64,000 nt of DNA. It comes from an uncultured Verrucomicrobiota bacterium. GTDB lineage: Bacteria > Verrucomicrobiota > Verrucomicrobiia > Opitutales > Opitutaceae. The position numbers were made by a program, and so were the translations under genes. The notes beneath the pieces are model-generated. The model did not search any database, was not told where the DNA came from, and was given only the letters and a program-made list of their open reading frames with translations. How positions within the stretch are numbered: position 1 is the stretch's first letter; the number at the start of each line of letters is the position of its first letter. Below, piece after piece: positions 1 to 8,387 of the stretch. The stretch lies in NCBI GenBank assembly GCA_903856725.1, contig CAIOCT010000031.1:60708-124707 (forward strand), given 5' to 3'.

Positions 1-626
1 AGCCCGCGGCCCACCTGATGAGGGTAACCAGGATCGAGTCGTAAAATCTGACGCGCCACATGATTCCAGCCGACCACCCAGGCGCTAGCCGCTACACTCG
101 TGGCCAGAGGAACCAGCCGCTCAAAGCGAGCGGGAGCCAGGGCCCCGAGCGTGAGTGTCACCATGCCACCGAGCGACCCCCCGGCCGTCAAATGCACGCG
201 ATCGATTCCAAGTTTATCGAGCGCCATCAACAGCGCGCGGGAAATATCGAGACTCGTGAGATCAATATTTTTATCAGTTGGAAAACCGGCCACTCCGGGT
301 CCACTGCTACCGTAACAGGATCCAAGATTATTTAAGCAAAGAATGCGATAATGCACCGGATCAATTACCCGTCCGGGACCCAACAGCGGCGCCCACCAAC
401 CCTCGGGCCCACCGGCCTGCGCATTACCAGTTAAGGCATGGACCAACAATACATTCGGGATATTTTTCTGGGGCGATTCTGGCGTATCTCCCGCTCGGCT
501 CCACCACCAGCCGCGAGCGTGATGGGAACGGACTACGCCGCCCCTCGTGAGAGCGAGATCAGGCAGGTCCAGATCAAAAATAATCGGCAAGGCAGCAACG
601 GTCGGCATGGGGATGACAGATACCAT
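1..626 (-). CDS. metX: MetX-like homoserine O-acetyltransferase, 3' end outside the window
   Basis: This is an alpha/beta-hydrolase-fold acyltransferase of the MetX family, which acylates homoserine (first committed step of methionine synthesis) in the cytoplasm. The minus frame is open from an ATG at 624-626 to the window edge, giving 208 residues. It shows the family landmarks in order: a LLVHALTGNA strand-loop (about 60-69), a GPGRVIDP block (83-90), NNLGSCYGSSGP (99-110), the nucleophile elbow AGGSLGGM with Ser151, and the PLATSVAASAW and NHVARQ blocks that MetX proteins carry after the elbow. The catalytic Asp and His would lie in the missing C-terminal part. An in-frame TGA sits four codons upstream of the ATG, which fixes the start. 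A serine acyltransferase or a succinyltransferase of the same fold cannot be excluded without the rest of the protein. The plus-strand reading frames here are shadows. Confidence 0.85.
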   Translation of the reverse strand, partial: MVSVIPMPTVAALPIIFDLDLPDLALTRGGVVRSHHARGWWWSRAGDTPESPQKNIPNVLLVHALTGNAQAGGPEGWWAPLLGPGRVIDPVHYRILCLNNLGSCYGSSGPGVAGFPTDKNIDLTSLDISRALLMALDKLGIDRVHLTAGGSLGGMVTLTLGALAPARFERLVPLATSVAASAWVVGWNHVARQILRLDPGYPHQVGRG

Positions 627-981
627 GCTTTCATTTCAGATGGTCCGCGTCAACGCGCGGACGAACGATGACTGGCCACTCAACATGCCTTCGGTCACAT
701 ATTCACCCCCATTGGAAAGGGAACAGATCAACGGGAAACCGGGACAGGAATGGGTGTGCATGGACGGAAAGACTGCTTTTGTGTTAGGGACATAAGACGA
801 CACCCGCTCGGGTCGGACAAGAGGTTGACGTGTCATAGCTTCTGCCCCCGTGTCATAGCTTCTACAGCCTAGCAGAACTTGTTGATGAGCTGTGAATCAA
901 CGAGAAAATACCCTCTAGCAAATAAGACATATTTATGATTCCAGCTTGTTGCGCTAGCCACCCTCGCTACGCTGAAAATTC
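627..981. other. Divergent intergenic region with a 15-bp direct repeat
   Basis: These 355 bases separate metX (minus) from proB (plus) and must hold both promoters. A 15-bp direct repeat, cgtgtcatagcttct, occurs at 829-843 and 849-863, exactly 20 bp apart. Read on the minus strand, each copy contains an ATG. The left copy opens a 66-codon minus-strand frame (636-836) that ends 9 bases before the metX ATG. Its product matches no family I recognise and may be a leader or chance. I looked for a SAM riboswitch upstream of metX and saw no recognisable SAM-I or SAM-II core. Confidence 0.5.
829..863. repeat. Tandem 15-bp direct repeat, 20-bp period
   Basis: Two identical copies of cgtgtcatagcttct lie at 829-843 and 849-863, separated by five bases. 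Twenty bases is about two helical turns, so two protein-binding half-sites on the same DNA face is one reading. A simple local duplication is another. Confidence 0.6.
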
Positions 982-1746
982 ATGGCTCAACGTCCTCAAC
1001 GCATTGTCCTTAAGTTTGGCTCTGGCATTCTCGCCACCAAACGAGGGGTTGGTTTAAGCCGGCCACAAATCGCTCGGCTTGCCCGTGAGGTGGGCGCGCT
1101 CGTTCGAGCCGGCCACCAATGCATTATCGTCTCTAGTGGCGCCGTCGCCGCGGGTCTAGCGACCCTAGGTCTCGAGGCCCGCCCGAAGCAACTCGCCGCA
1201 AAGCAAGCGTGTGCCGCCGTCGGCCAATCTCAGCTCATGCACATTTATGCCAGCGCCTTCGCCCGACAAGGTCTGGCTGTCGCGCAATTGCTGCTTACCC
1301 ACAACGATCTCGATAGTCGCACTCGCCACGATAACGCTCGCAACACCCTCGCCCACCTCATGACGAGCGGCAACGTCGTCCCCATTATCAACGAAAACGA
1401 CTCGGTAGCGGTAGAAGAATTAAATTTTGGCGATAACGATCGGCTCTCCGCTGAGGTAGCCATTCTCGTCAAAGCGGATCTGCTGGTCATTCTTACCAGC
1501 GTCGATGGCCTGCTGAATGCCACTGGCCAAGTAGTGCCGCTCGTGCGCGACTTCGCTGAGGTTGCACCATTGGTGCGTGATGACAAAGGCCGATTGTCCA
1601 CCGGAGGAATGGTGACGAAATTGCAAGCCGCGCAATTGGCAGTTAAAGCCGGTATTCCAGTGGCGATTGTTAGTGGCCGCCGCGCAGGACTGCTGGCGAA
1701 CATAGTCGCTGGTAAACGCGTTGGCACCTATTTCCCCACCCGCTGA
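982..1746 (+). CDS. proB: Glutamate 5-kinase, short form without PUA domain
   Basis: ProB phosphorylates the gamma-carboxyl of L-glutamate with ATP, the first step of proline synthesis. The 254-residue protein is one amino-acid-kinase domain: VLKFGSGIL at the N-terminus (phosphate binding), IIVSSGAVAAG (about 48-58), INENDSVA and FGDNDRLSA (about 138-155, glutamate and Mg contacts), and STGGMVTKL-AAQLA (about 210-222). It stops at the end of the kinase domain, so the C-terminal PUA domain found in the roughly 367-residue E. coli enzyme is absent. Such short ProB proteins are known in several phyla. The stop is five bases before the proA ATG, so the two are almost certainly co-transcribed. The start ATG has no Shine-Dalgarno sequence, like most genes here. 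Confidence 0.95.
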   Translation: MAQRPQRIVLKFGSGILATKRGVGLSRPQIARLAREVGALVRAGHQCIIVSSGAVAAGLATLGLEARPKQLAAKQACAAVGQSQLMHIYASAFARQGLAVAQLLLTHNDLDSRTRHDNARNTLAHLMTSGNVVPIINENDSVAVEELNFGDNDRLSAEVAILVKADLLVILTSVDGLLNATGQVVPLVRDFAEVAPLVRDDKGRLSTGGMVTKLQAAQLAVKAGIPVAIVSGRRAGLLANIVAGKRVGTYFPTR

Positions 1747-1751
1747 GAATC

Positions 1752-3023
1752 ATGGCTGATCTCGCCCAACTCATCGCTCGACTCGGACAAGAGGCGCGGG
1801 TTGCCGCCCGCATCCTAGCTGGCACCTCATCGACGCAGCTCGATGCAGCCCTCAACGCGATGGCGGATGAACTGCTTGCCGCCGAGGTTGGCATTCTCCA
1901 AGCCAACGCCAGCGATGTGGCTGCCGCTCGGCAAGCCGGCCAAACGATCGCGCTCATCGACCGTCTCCAATTAAATCCAGCGCGCCTTGCCGCCTGTGCG
2001 CAAGGGTTGCGAAAAATCGCCGCTCTGCCGACCCCAGCTGGGAAAATAATCACGGAATGGACCCAACCCAACGGTTTGCGGTTCTCTAAAGTACGAGTGC
2101 CGCTGGGTGTCATTGGATTCATTTATGAATCGCGTCCCAATGTCACGGCCGATGCCGCTGGGCTTTGCCTGAAAAGTGGCAATGCCGTCATCTTGCGTGG
2201 AGGCTCCGAAGCGCTGCACTCCAATCTGGCCATCGCCGCCGCACTCGGGCGCGGCTTAATCCGAGCGGGATTGCCGGCCACGGCAGTCCAACTGATTCCC
2301 GTAACTGATCGCGAGTCCGTGCGCTTACTCAGCCAAGCAGTCGGCGTGATCGATTTGCTGATTCCCCGCGGTGGCCGCGGTCTAATCGAGACCGTGATGG
2401 CGCAGGCCCGTGTTCCTGTAATCAAACATTACGATGGAATTTGCGCACTCTACGTCGACCACGCAGCTGATCTAGCAATGGCGGCTAACATTACCGTGAA
2501 TGCCAAATGCTCACGCCCAGGAGTTTGCAATGCCCTCGAAACTCTCCTGGTGCACCGCGAGATCGCTGATGAATTTTTAGCGCAGGCCGCGGAGCTCTTG
2601 ACGGCCCGAGGCGTCCAACTGCGCGCCGAACCCCGAGCCCTAGCGATTCTTACTAAAAATAACTTCCCCGCTCAGCTCGCCACGCCTGAAGATTTTCGCA
2701 CCGAATTCCTGGACCTCATTCTCGCCGTCAAGATCGTCGATGATTGTACTGCAGCGATCGCGCACATTGAAGGACACGGCTCTCGCCATACCGACACCAT
2801 TGTTACAGCGGACCGTGCGACCGCCGAAAAATTCCTCGCTGGCGTCGATAGTGCTGTCGTGCTCTGGAATGCCTCGACCCGCTTCAATGATGGCCACGAA
2901 TTTGGTTTTGGTGCGGAAATCGGCATTAGCACCGATCGACTCCACGCCCGCGGTCCGATGGGTCTTGAAGAATTGACCACCTATAAATATCTCGTGCGCG
3001 GCACGGGCCAAGTCAGGGAGTAG
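1752..3023 (+). CDS. proA: Gamma-glutamyl phosphate reductase
   Basis: ProA reduces gamma-glutamyl phosphate with NADPH to glutamate-5-semialdehyde, the second step of proline synthesis. It is a 423-residue aldehyde-dehydrogenase-fold protein of usual length. Visible landmarks are PLGVIGFIYESRPNVT (about 117-132), KSGNAVILRGGSEA (about 141-154), the NAKCSRPGVCNALETLL active-site block with catalytic Cys259, and the C-terminal GFGAEIGISTDRLHARGPMGLEELT segment that is near-diagnostic for ProA. It lies five bases after proB in one operon. Nothing in the sequence is damaged. Confidence 0.97.
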   Translation: MADLAQLIARLGQEARVAARILAGTSSTQLDAALNAMADELLAAEVGILQANASDVAAARQAGQTIALIDRLQLNPARLAACAQGLRKIAALPTPAGKIITEWTQPNGLRFSKVRVPLGVIGFIYESRPNVTADAAGLCLKSGNAVILRGGSEALHSNLAIAAALGRGLIRAGLPATAVQLIPVTDRESVRLLSQAVGVIDLLIPRGGRGLIETVMAQARVPVIKHYDGICALYVDHAADLAMAANITVNAKCSRPGVCNALETLLVHREIADEFLAQAAELLTARGVQLRAEPRALAILTKNNFPAQLATPEDFRTEFLDLILAVKIVDDCTAAIAHIEGHGSRHTDTIVTADRATAEKFLAGVDSAVVLWNASTRFNDGHEFGFGAEIGISTDRLHARGPMGLEELTTYKYLVRGTGQVRE

Positions 3024-3142
3024 GCGTAGCGCACTTACTCGTAAGCGCAGGGTGGACTTTACAACTACGAGCGCCTGCGTTCTGATCACCTCTCCCTCCC
3101 CTCATCGAGCCCCTTGGCCATTTATTAGCCTGCTTTTTCTCC

Positions 3143-4699
3143 ATGAAAACTATCGGCACTCTGTTTATTTTTGCGCTCACGCTCGCTTCCGCTTTACGGG
3201 CGGAACTTAAACTCCCCGCTATTATAAGCGATCACATGGTGCTGCAGCAAAAGCAGCCCAATCCTCTGTGGGGCTGGGATACGCCGGGCACTAAAATCAC
3301 GGTCACCTTTGCCGGCGATCAACAAACAGCCATCGCTGGAACCGATGGCAAATGGTCTGTTAAGCTGGCCGCCTTGCCAGCGAACGCCGCCCCTGGGACC
3401 ATCACGGTCAAAGGAACGACCACGCGAATTATTCAAGACGTCCTCGTCGGTGAAGTCTGGATGTGCTCTGGCCAATCCAACATGCAATTTAAGCTCAGCA
3501 ACGACTGGAACGGTGATCTCGAAGCAGCTAACGGCAATCGTCCACAAATTCGTCTCATCTCGGTCCCGATGGTCGGAACCCAAGAACCCCAGAATGATTT
3601 TAAAGGGACCTGGCAGACGGCTACTCCAGCGACTGCGAGAAAATTTAGCGCTATCGGCTTTTTATATGGCCGCTATCTTCATGAAGTTCTTGGCGTGCCC
3701 GTAGGCTTGATCGATAATTCTTGGGGCGGCTCAGCGGCGGAGGCGTGGGTACGCCGCAGCACTATTGAAAAAGATGGCCGCTTTGAAGTTTTGCTTGGCT
3801 ACACCACCCAAAAGGAAAAAGCCCTACTTTCCGGCCAAGCGCAGACTGACTACGAGCGAACTATCGCGCAGTGGAAAGCAGCCAACGCGCAGGCCCAACC
3901 GCCCCTTAAACCTGCGCCACAGGATCCCCGCAATTGGCTCACCGGCAATGGTCGGCCCGGCAATATTTTTAATGGCATGGTGCACCCCACCCTCGGATAT
4001 GGGCTTAAGGGAGTAATTTGGTATCAGGGGGAGAACAATGCTGGGCGCGCCTACGAGTACGCCGAATTATTCCCGCTGCTCATCGAGCAGTGGCGCGCTG
4101 AATGGCAACAGCCTGATCTCGCTTTTTACTGGGTCCAACTCGCCGATTTTAAAGATGAACAAGCTAGCCCCGGCGAAAGCGCTTGGGCGGAACTGCGCGA
4201 TAGTCAGACCAAGGCCCTGCGCCTTCCCCACACTGGGCAGGCGGTCATCATCGACCTCGGCGAAGGAAAAGACATTCACCCCCGCAATAAACGCGATATA
4301 GCCTCTCGCCTCGTGCGCTGGGCCCTCGTCCAAGATTATGGCCTGAAATTTCCCTACCGTAGCCCTGAATTTAAAAATCTCCAAATCGTCGGAAATAAAG
4401 CTACTCTTACGATCGACTGTTTTGGTAGCACGCTGCGCGCTTTTGATGTTCGCGAAGCTCGAGGATTCGCCATTTGCGGGGCAGATCATGTCTGGCACTG
4501 GGCGAGTGGTAAAATTATTGGCCCCGACCAAGTCGAGGTCTGGAGCGATGCAGTGCCGGCCCCACTCGCGGTGCGCTACGCCTGGGCGGATAATCCCGTT
4601 TGCAATCTTTTCTCTAATGATGGGCTACCCGTTACCCCGTTTCGCACCGATAATTTTGAGCTGACCACGAAGCCTCAGCCAGCTGCCCTGCGGCCTTAA
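3143..4699 (+). CDS. Secreted sialate O-acetylesterase-like SGNH hydrolase
   Basis: An exported 518-residue carbohydrate esterase of the sialate 9-O-acetylesterase family (CE20-like). Family members remove O-acetyl groups from sugars during glycan breakdown. Residues 1-20 form a signal peptide (hydrophobic FIFALTLASALRA). A small beta domain follows (about 21-100), then the SGNH block VWMCSGQSNMQF with candidate nucleophile Ser112. The conserved GVIWYQGENNA block lies near 295, and IDLGEGKDIHPRNK near 372 carries the expected Asp and His. The exact substrate (sialic acid, acetylated xylan or another acetylated sugar) cannot be read from sequence. The next gene downstream is a TonB-dependent receptor, which fits envelope glycan processing. 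Confidence 0.85.
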   Translation: MKTIGTLFIFALTLASALRAELKLPAIISDHMVLQQKQPNPLWGWDTPGTKITVTFAGDQQTAIAGTDGKWSVKLAALPANAAPGTITVKGTTTRIIQDVLVGEVWMCSGQSNMQFKLSNDWNGDLEAANGNRPQIRLISVPMVGTQEPQNDFKGTWQTATPATARKFSAIGFLYGRYLHEVLGVPVGLIDNSWGGSAAEAWVRRSTIEKDGRFEVLLGYTTQKEKALLSGQAQTDYERTIAQWKAANAQAQPPLKPAPQDPRNWLTGNGRPGNIFNGMVHPTLGYGLKGVIWYQGENNAGRAYEYAELFPLLIEQWRAEWQQPDLAFYWVQLADFKDEQASPGESAWAELRDSQTKALRLPHTGQAVIIDLGEGKDIHPRNKRDIASRLVRWALVQDYGLKFPYRSPEFKNLQIVGNKATLTIDCFGSTLRAFDVREARGFAICGADHVWHWASGKIIGPDQVEVWSDAVPAPLAVRYAWADNPVCNLFSNDGLPVTPFRTDNFELTTKPQPAALRP

Positions 4700-4759
4700 T
4701 TTTTCGCATAACCGCCACCGCAATTTTTGCCTGATCATTCTAGCTGGCATTTAATAAAC

Positions 4760-6838
4760 ATGCATCCGGACCCCTGCCGGTGGGCGGTTATGAGCACCCT
4801 GCTGACCGCCGCAGCGCTCTCGCTCAATGCCCAGAGCGTCCCAGTCAGGGCTGAACCGGCCGTGCAGCTCGAACGCTTTGTCGTCACGCCCAGTCACTTT
4901 GATCTCACGGATGCTGGCGCCGGTTCGCCCTCAACCTTGAGCCAACGCGATCTCGAGAGCCTGCCGCAAATAGGTGAAGATTTGTTTCGCTCCATCGCGC
5001 GTCTACCTGGAGTTACGGCCGATGATTTCACGGCTAAATTCTGGGTACGCGGCGCGCCACAGCGACAATTGCTCGTGCGCCTTGACGGAGCTGATTTGCT
5101 GGAGCCATTCCACCTTAAGGATGTCGATGGCGCCCTTTCGATCATCGACCTTCACGCGATTCGTCAACTTGACCTGATGACTGGCGGTTTTAATGCCGAC
5201 TATGGTAACCGTACCGCTGGAGTGCTCACGATGGAAACGCTCAGTGGCAACGGGCAGACGCTCAATGCCTCTCTCGGGCTCAGCCTCACCAGTTTACGCG
5301 CGGGTGCTGCCGGTGCCTTCGCCGATGGAACCGGACGCTGGTTCGGCAGTATCCGGCGCGGCTATCCTGATATTGCCCTCCGCGCTCAAGGCCGCGCAGA
5401 CGATATCTTCCCACGTTACTGGGACGCCTACGCGAAGGCTGAATTTGAAATACTCAGTGGTCACACCCTCTCACTACACGCGCTCCATTCCGGCGACACC
5501 CTGCGCGTGCTCAACGACAACAGCCCCGAACTGCGGAGCGCCTACAACAGCGACTCCCTTTGGGGGCGTTGGCGCGCTCAATTCAAGAATAGCTTAACAG
5601 CTGAAACAGTCGCGACCGCTTCGTGGCTGACTTGGCACCGCGACGGTAATGGAGCGTACGCCAGTCGCTACCATATTGATCTCCGTGACCGGAAATCATT
5701 AGCCAGTTACGATCTTCGCCAAGACTGGAGCTACGGAGCCAGCTCAACCCTCTCTTTGCGCGGCGGCTGGGAATACGCGCAGGCGGCCGCTGATTATTCT
5801 TACTATCTCTACCGCGAAGATCCCGTAGTCAGCGGCGGGGTGCTCAGCGGAGTTCCGCGCACGATTACACTCGCACTTTCGCCCAGAGATACGACGACCG
5901 CCCTGTTTCTCGCGCCACGCCTTGCCGTTAACTCCGCTTTAACCATTGAACCGGCCCTGCGCTTTGACCGCCATACGGCATCGCAGGATGCAGATACCAG
6001 CCCACGATTGAATGCAGCGCTCACGCTCAGCCGGCGGACGACCCTGCGAGCCGCCTGGGGACTTTATGCGCAAGCACAAGGTCTGCATGAGTTGCCCGTG
6101 CAATTCGGCGACGCCACTTTCCAGCGCGCGGAGCAAGCCGAACACCGCGTGTTGAGCCTCGATCACCGTTTTGCTTCGGGCCTTAACCTTCGCATCGAAG
6201 CGTACCAGCGCCTGACCGCTCATCCGCGCACGCACTGGCTCAATCGCTACGACACCTATAATGTTTTCCCCGAAGCCCAAACCGACCGCCTCTTGCTCGC
6301 GCCGAGTACGGCCGAAGCCCAAGGCGTGGAGTTACTCGCGCAGCATCGAGGCCACGAGAAATTCGACTGGACGATTAGTTACGCGCTCTCGCAGGCCCGC
6401 GAAAAAGTTGGCCAAGTCACTCTACCAGGACTGCGCGATCAGCGCCATGCCTTCCATGTTGATCTCACCTACACCCCCAACGCCAAGTGGCGCTTCAGCG
6501 CTGCGTGGCAATATCACACGGGCTGGCCCATCACATTGGTAAACTATTCGCTCGCCACCTTGAGCACGGGTTCTCGTGTAGCCGTCCGCAGCTTTGGCGA
6601 CACCCTCGGCGCGCAATTAGCCGCTTATCATCGGCTCGATTTACGGGCTTCGCGCACGATTGCCCTGCGCCATGGGGAACTGAAGGTCTTCGTTGATATT
6701 TTTAACGCCTACGATCAGAGCAACGCAATCGCCTACGATTACGACCCAAGTGTCAGCGGTGGCACCCTGACCGTTATACGAAAGCCACGCGAAATGCTAC
6801 CGCTGCTCCCCACCGCGGGCGTGAGTTGGGATTTATAA
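4760..6838 (+). CDS. TonB-dependent outer-membrane receptor
   Basis: An outer-membrane beta-barrel with an N-terminal plug that would import a ligand with energy from TonB. After a signal peptide (MSTLLTAAALSLNAQS) comes LERFVVTP, a TonB-box-like segment. The plug then follows: ESLPQIGEDLFRSIARLPGV, FWVRGAPQRQLLVRLDGADLLEP and LDLMTGGFNADYGNRTAGVL. Roughly 500 residues of alternating aromatic strands make the barrel, ending in GVSWDL with no typical terminal Phe. I place the start at the ATG at 4760 (692 aa). The ATG at 4790 is also possible and has a purine-rich stretch before it. The frame extends further upstream only through a TTG. Ligand unknown; the esterase gene just upstream suggests an oligosaccharide or an acylated compound. 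Confidence 0.8.
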   Translation: MHPDPCRWAVMSTLLTAAALSLNAQSVPVRAEPAVQLERFVVTPSHFDLTDAGAGSPSTLSQRDLESLPQIGEDLFRSIARLPGVTADDFTAKFWVRGAPQRQLLVRLDGADLLEPFHLKDVDGALSIIDLHAIRQLDLMTGGFNADYGNRTAGVLTMETLSGNGQTLNASLGLSLTSLRAGAAGAFADGTGRWFGSIRRGYPDIALRAQGRADDIFPRYWDAYAKAEFEILSGHTLSLHALHSGDTLRVLNDNSPELRSAYNSDSLWGRWRAQFKNSLTAETVATASWLTWHRDGNGAYASRYHIDLRDRKSLASYDLRQDWSYGASSTLSLRGGWEYAQAAADYSYYLYREDPVVSGGVLSGVPRTITLALSPRDTTTALFLAPRLAVNSALTIEPALRFDRHTASQDADTSPRLNAALTLSRRTTLRAAWGLYAQAQGLHELPVQFGDATFQRAEQAEHRVLSLDHRFASGLNLRIEAYQRLTAHPRTHWLNRYDTYNVFPEAQTDRLLLAPSTAEAQGVELLAQHRGHEKFDWTISYALSQAREKVGQVTLPGLRDQRHAFHVDLTYTPNAKWRFSAAWQYHTGWPITLVNYSLATLSTGSRVAVRSFGDTLGAQLAAYHRLDLRASRTIALRHGELKVFVDIFNAYDQSNAIAYDYDPSVSGGTLTVIRKPREMLPLLPTAGVSWDL

Positions 6839-6847
6839 AAACCAACG

Positions 6848-6869
6848 AAGCGCTGCGTACGCCGCGCTT
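6848..6869. terminator. Weak hairpin between convergent genes
   Basis: AAGCGC (6848-6853) and GCGCTT (6864-6869) form a 6-bp stem with a 10-nt loop between the converging receptor gene and gltD. There is no strong T-run, so a role as a bidirectional terminator is only possible. Confidence 0.25.
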
Positions 6870-8347
6870 TACGGCAAATCCGTCGCGCCCATCAAGTAAC
6901 GATCGCATTCGCGAGCAGCGCCGCGACCTTCGTTGATCGCCCAGACGACTAAACTTTGTCCGCGACGGCAATCGCCGGCGGCAAAGACACCCTTGATGCT
7001 TGTCGTATACTTTTCGTGTTCAGCCTTAATGTTAGAGCGCGCATCGGTTTCGAGGTTAATCTCTTTTAATAAAGCCTGCTCAGGCCCGAGAAAACCCATG
7101 GCCAATAACACGAGTTGAGCCGGTCGTGTTTTCTCCGTGCCAGGTTGCTCCTTGGGTACAAACTGACCTTTGTCGTTTTTCTCCCATTTAATTTCTACCG
7201 TCACGAGTTCCTTTACCTTGCCTTGGGTATCGCCAATAAATTTTTTGACGGTCGTCTGATAAATCCGAGGATCCGCGCCGAATTTGGCGGCGGCTTCTTC
7301 TTGGCCGTAATCCATTTTATAGGTCTTCGGCCACTCCGGCCAAGGATTGTCCGCGGCACGCTCCAGCGGCGGCTTCGGAAGAATTTCAATCTGTAATAGA
7401 CTTTTGCAACCATGACGCATGGACGTACCGACGCAGTCAGTGCCAGTATCACCACCACCAATAACGACAACATCCTTACCCGTACCGAGGATAGGACTAA
7501 GCCCTTTACCGAGCACGGCCTTGGTATTCGCCGTGAGAAATTCCATGGCGAAATGAACCCCGTTCAAATTTCGGCCCTCGATGGGCAAGTCGCGTGGCAG
7601 CGTAGCGCCCGTGCAAATCACGGTGGCATCGTATTCTTTCAGGAAAACCTGCGGCTCAACATTTTCTCCGACATTAGCATTACAAATAAACTTAATGCCT
7701 TCGCGCTCCATGTGCTGGATGCGCCGAAGAACGACCTCCTGCTTATCCAGCTTCATGTTAGGAATACCATACATGAGGAGGCCACCGGGACGATCAGCGC
7801 GTTCAAAAACCGTGACGGTATGGCCAGCTAAATTGAGTTGCGCGGCGGCCGAAAGCCCAGCCGGACCCGAGCCAATAATGGCGACTTTTTTGCCTGTGCG
7901 CACCGCGGGAGCAGTGGGAATTACCCAGCCCTCATCCCAACCGCGATCCGTGATCGCCGCTTCAATATTCTTAATTGTGACCGCCGGCTCGTTAATCCCG
8001 AGCACACAAGATCCTTCGCAAGGGGCGGGACAAACGCGACCGGTAAACTCTGGGAAATTATTTGTTTTATGTAGCCGATCGAGGGCTTCTTTCCACTGCC
8101 CACGGTAGACGAGATCATTCCACTCAGGGATCAGATTATTGATCGGACAACCGGCCGCCATGCCACTGATAAGCTTACCCGTATGGCAGAACGGTACGCC
8201 GCAATTCATGCAACGTGCACCTTGGTTACGGAGCTTCTTCTCCTCCATGTGATGGTGAAATTCTTTGTAATCGTGCACGCGCTCCAGCGGCGCACGGTCG
8301 ACGGGAATCTCGCGGAGGTATTCGATGAAGCCGGTAGGTTTGCCCAT
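6869..8347 (-). CDS. gltD: Glutamate synthase small (beta) subunit
   Basis: GltD supplies electrons from NADPH, through FAD and iron-sulfur clusters, to GltB, which makes two glutamates from glutamine and 2-oxoglutarate. The N-terminal Cys-rich segment [12 protein letters not shown] and a later CPAPCEGSC block bind 4Fe-4S clusters. [10 protein letters not shown] is the FAD-binding Rossmann motif and [13 protein letters not shown] the NADPH-binding one. [19 protein letters not shown] closes the FAD site. I start at the ATG at 8345-8347 ([13 protein letters not shown], 492 aa), the normal GltD start. The frame is open further upstream but would then overlap the end of gltB. It follows gltB by 40 bases in one operon. 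Confidence 0.95.
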   Translation of the reverse strand: MGKPTGFIEYLREIPVDRAPLERVHDYKEFHHHMEEKKLRNQGARCMNCGVPFCHTGKLISGMAAGCPINNLIPEWNDLVYRGQWKEALDRLHKTNNFPEFTGRVCPAPCEGSCVLGINEPAVTIKNIEAAITDRGWDEGWVIPTAPAVRTGKKVAIIGSGPAGLSAAAQLNLAGHTVTVFERADRPGGLLMYGIPNMKLDKQEVVLRRIQHMEREGIKFICNANVGENVEPQVFLKEYDATVICTGATLPRDLPIEGRNLNGVHFAMEFLTANTKAVLGKGLSPILGTGKDVVVIGGGDTGTDCVGTSMRHGCKSLLQIEILPKPPLERAADNPWPEWPKTYKMDYGQEEAAAKFGADPRIYQTTVKKFIGDTQGKVKELVTVEIKWEKNDKGQFVPKEQPGTEKTRPAQLVLLAMGFLGPEQALLKEINLETDARSNIKAEHEKYTTSIKGVFAAGDCRRGQSLVVWAINEGRGAARECDRYLMGATDLP

Positions 8348-8387
8348 GGCGGAAAGGTCTAAGGTGTGGGTGAGAGAGTGAAGCCGC

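Noticed and set aside
60..795. Several plus-strand frames over the left edge
   Set aside because: The minus strand carries an intact MetX-like protein through 1-626 with family motifs, so the plus frames are shadows.
637..900. SAM riboswitch upstream of metX
   Set aside because: None of the conserved SAM-I or SAM-II core elements could be read; a covariance-model scan would be decisive.
1245..1727. 160-codon minus-strand frame inside proB
   Set aside because: It lies wholly antisense to a clear glutamate kinase and its product is low-complexity Arg/Ser/Thr-rich, as expected of a shadow frame.
3030..3052. Hairpin gcgcacttactcgtaagcgc after proA
   Set aside because: The stem needs a bulge and no T-run follows, so it is too weak to call a terminator.
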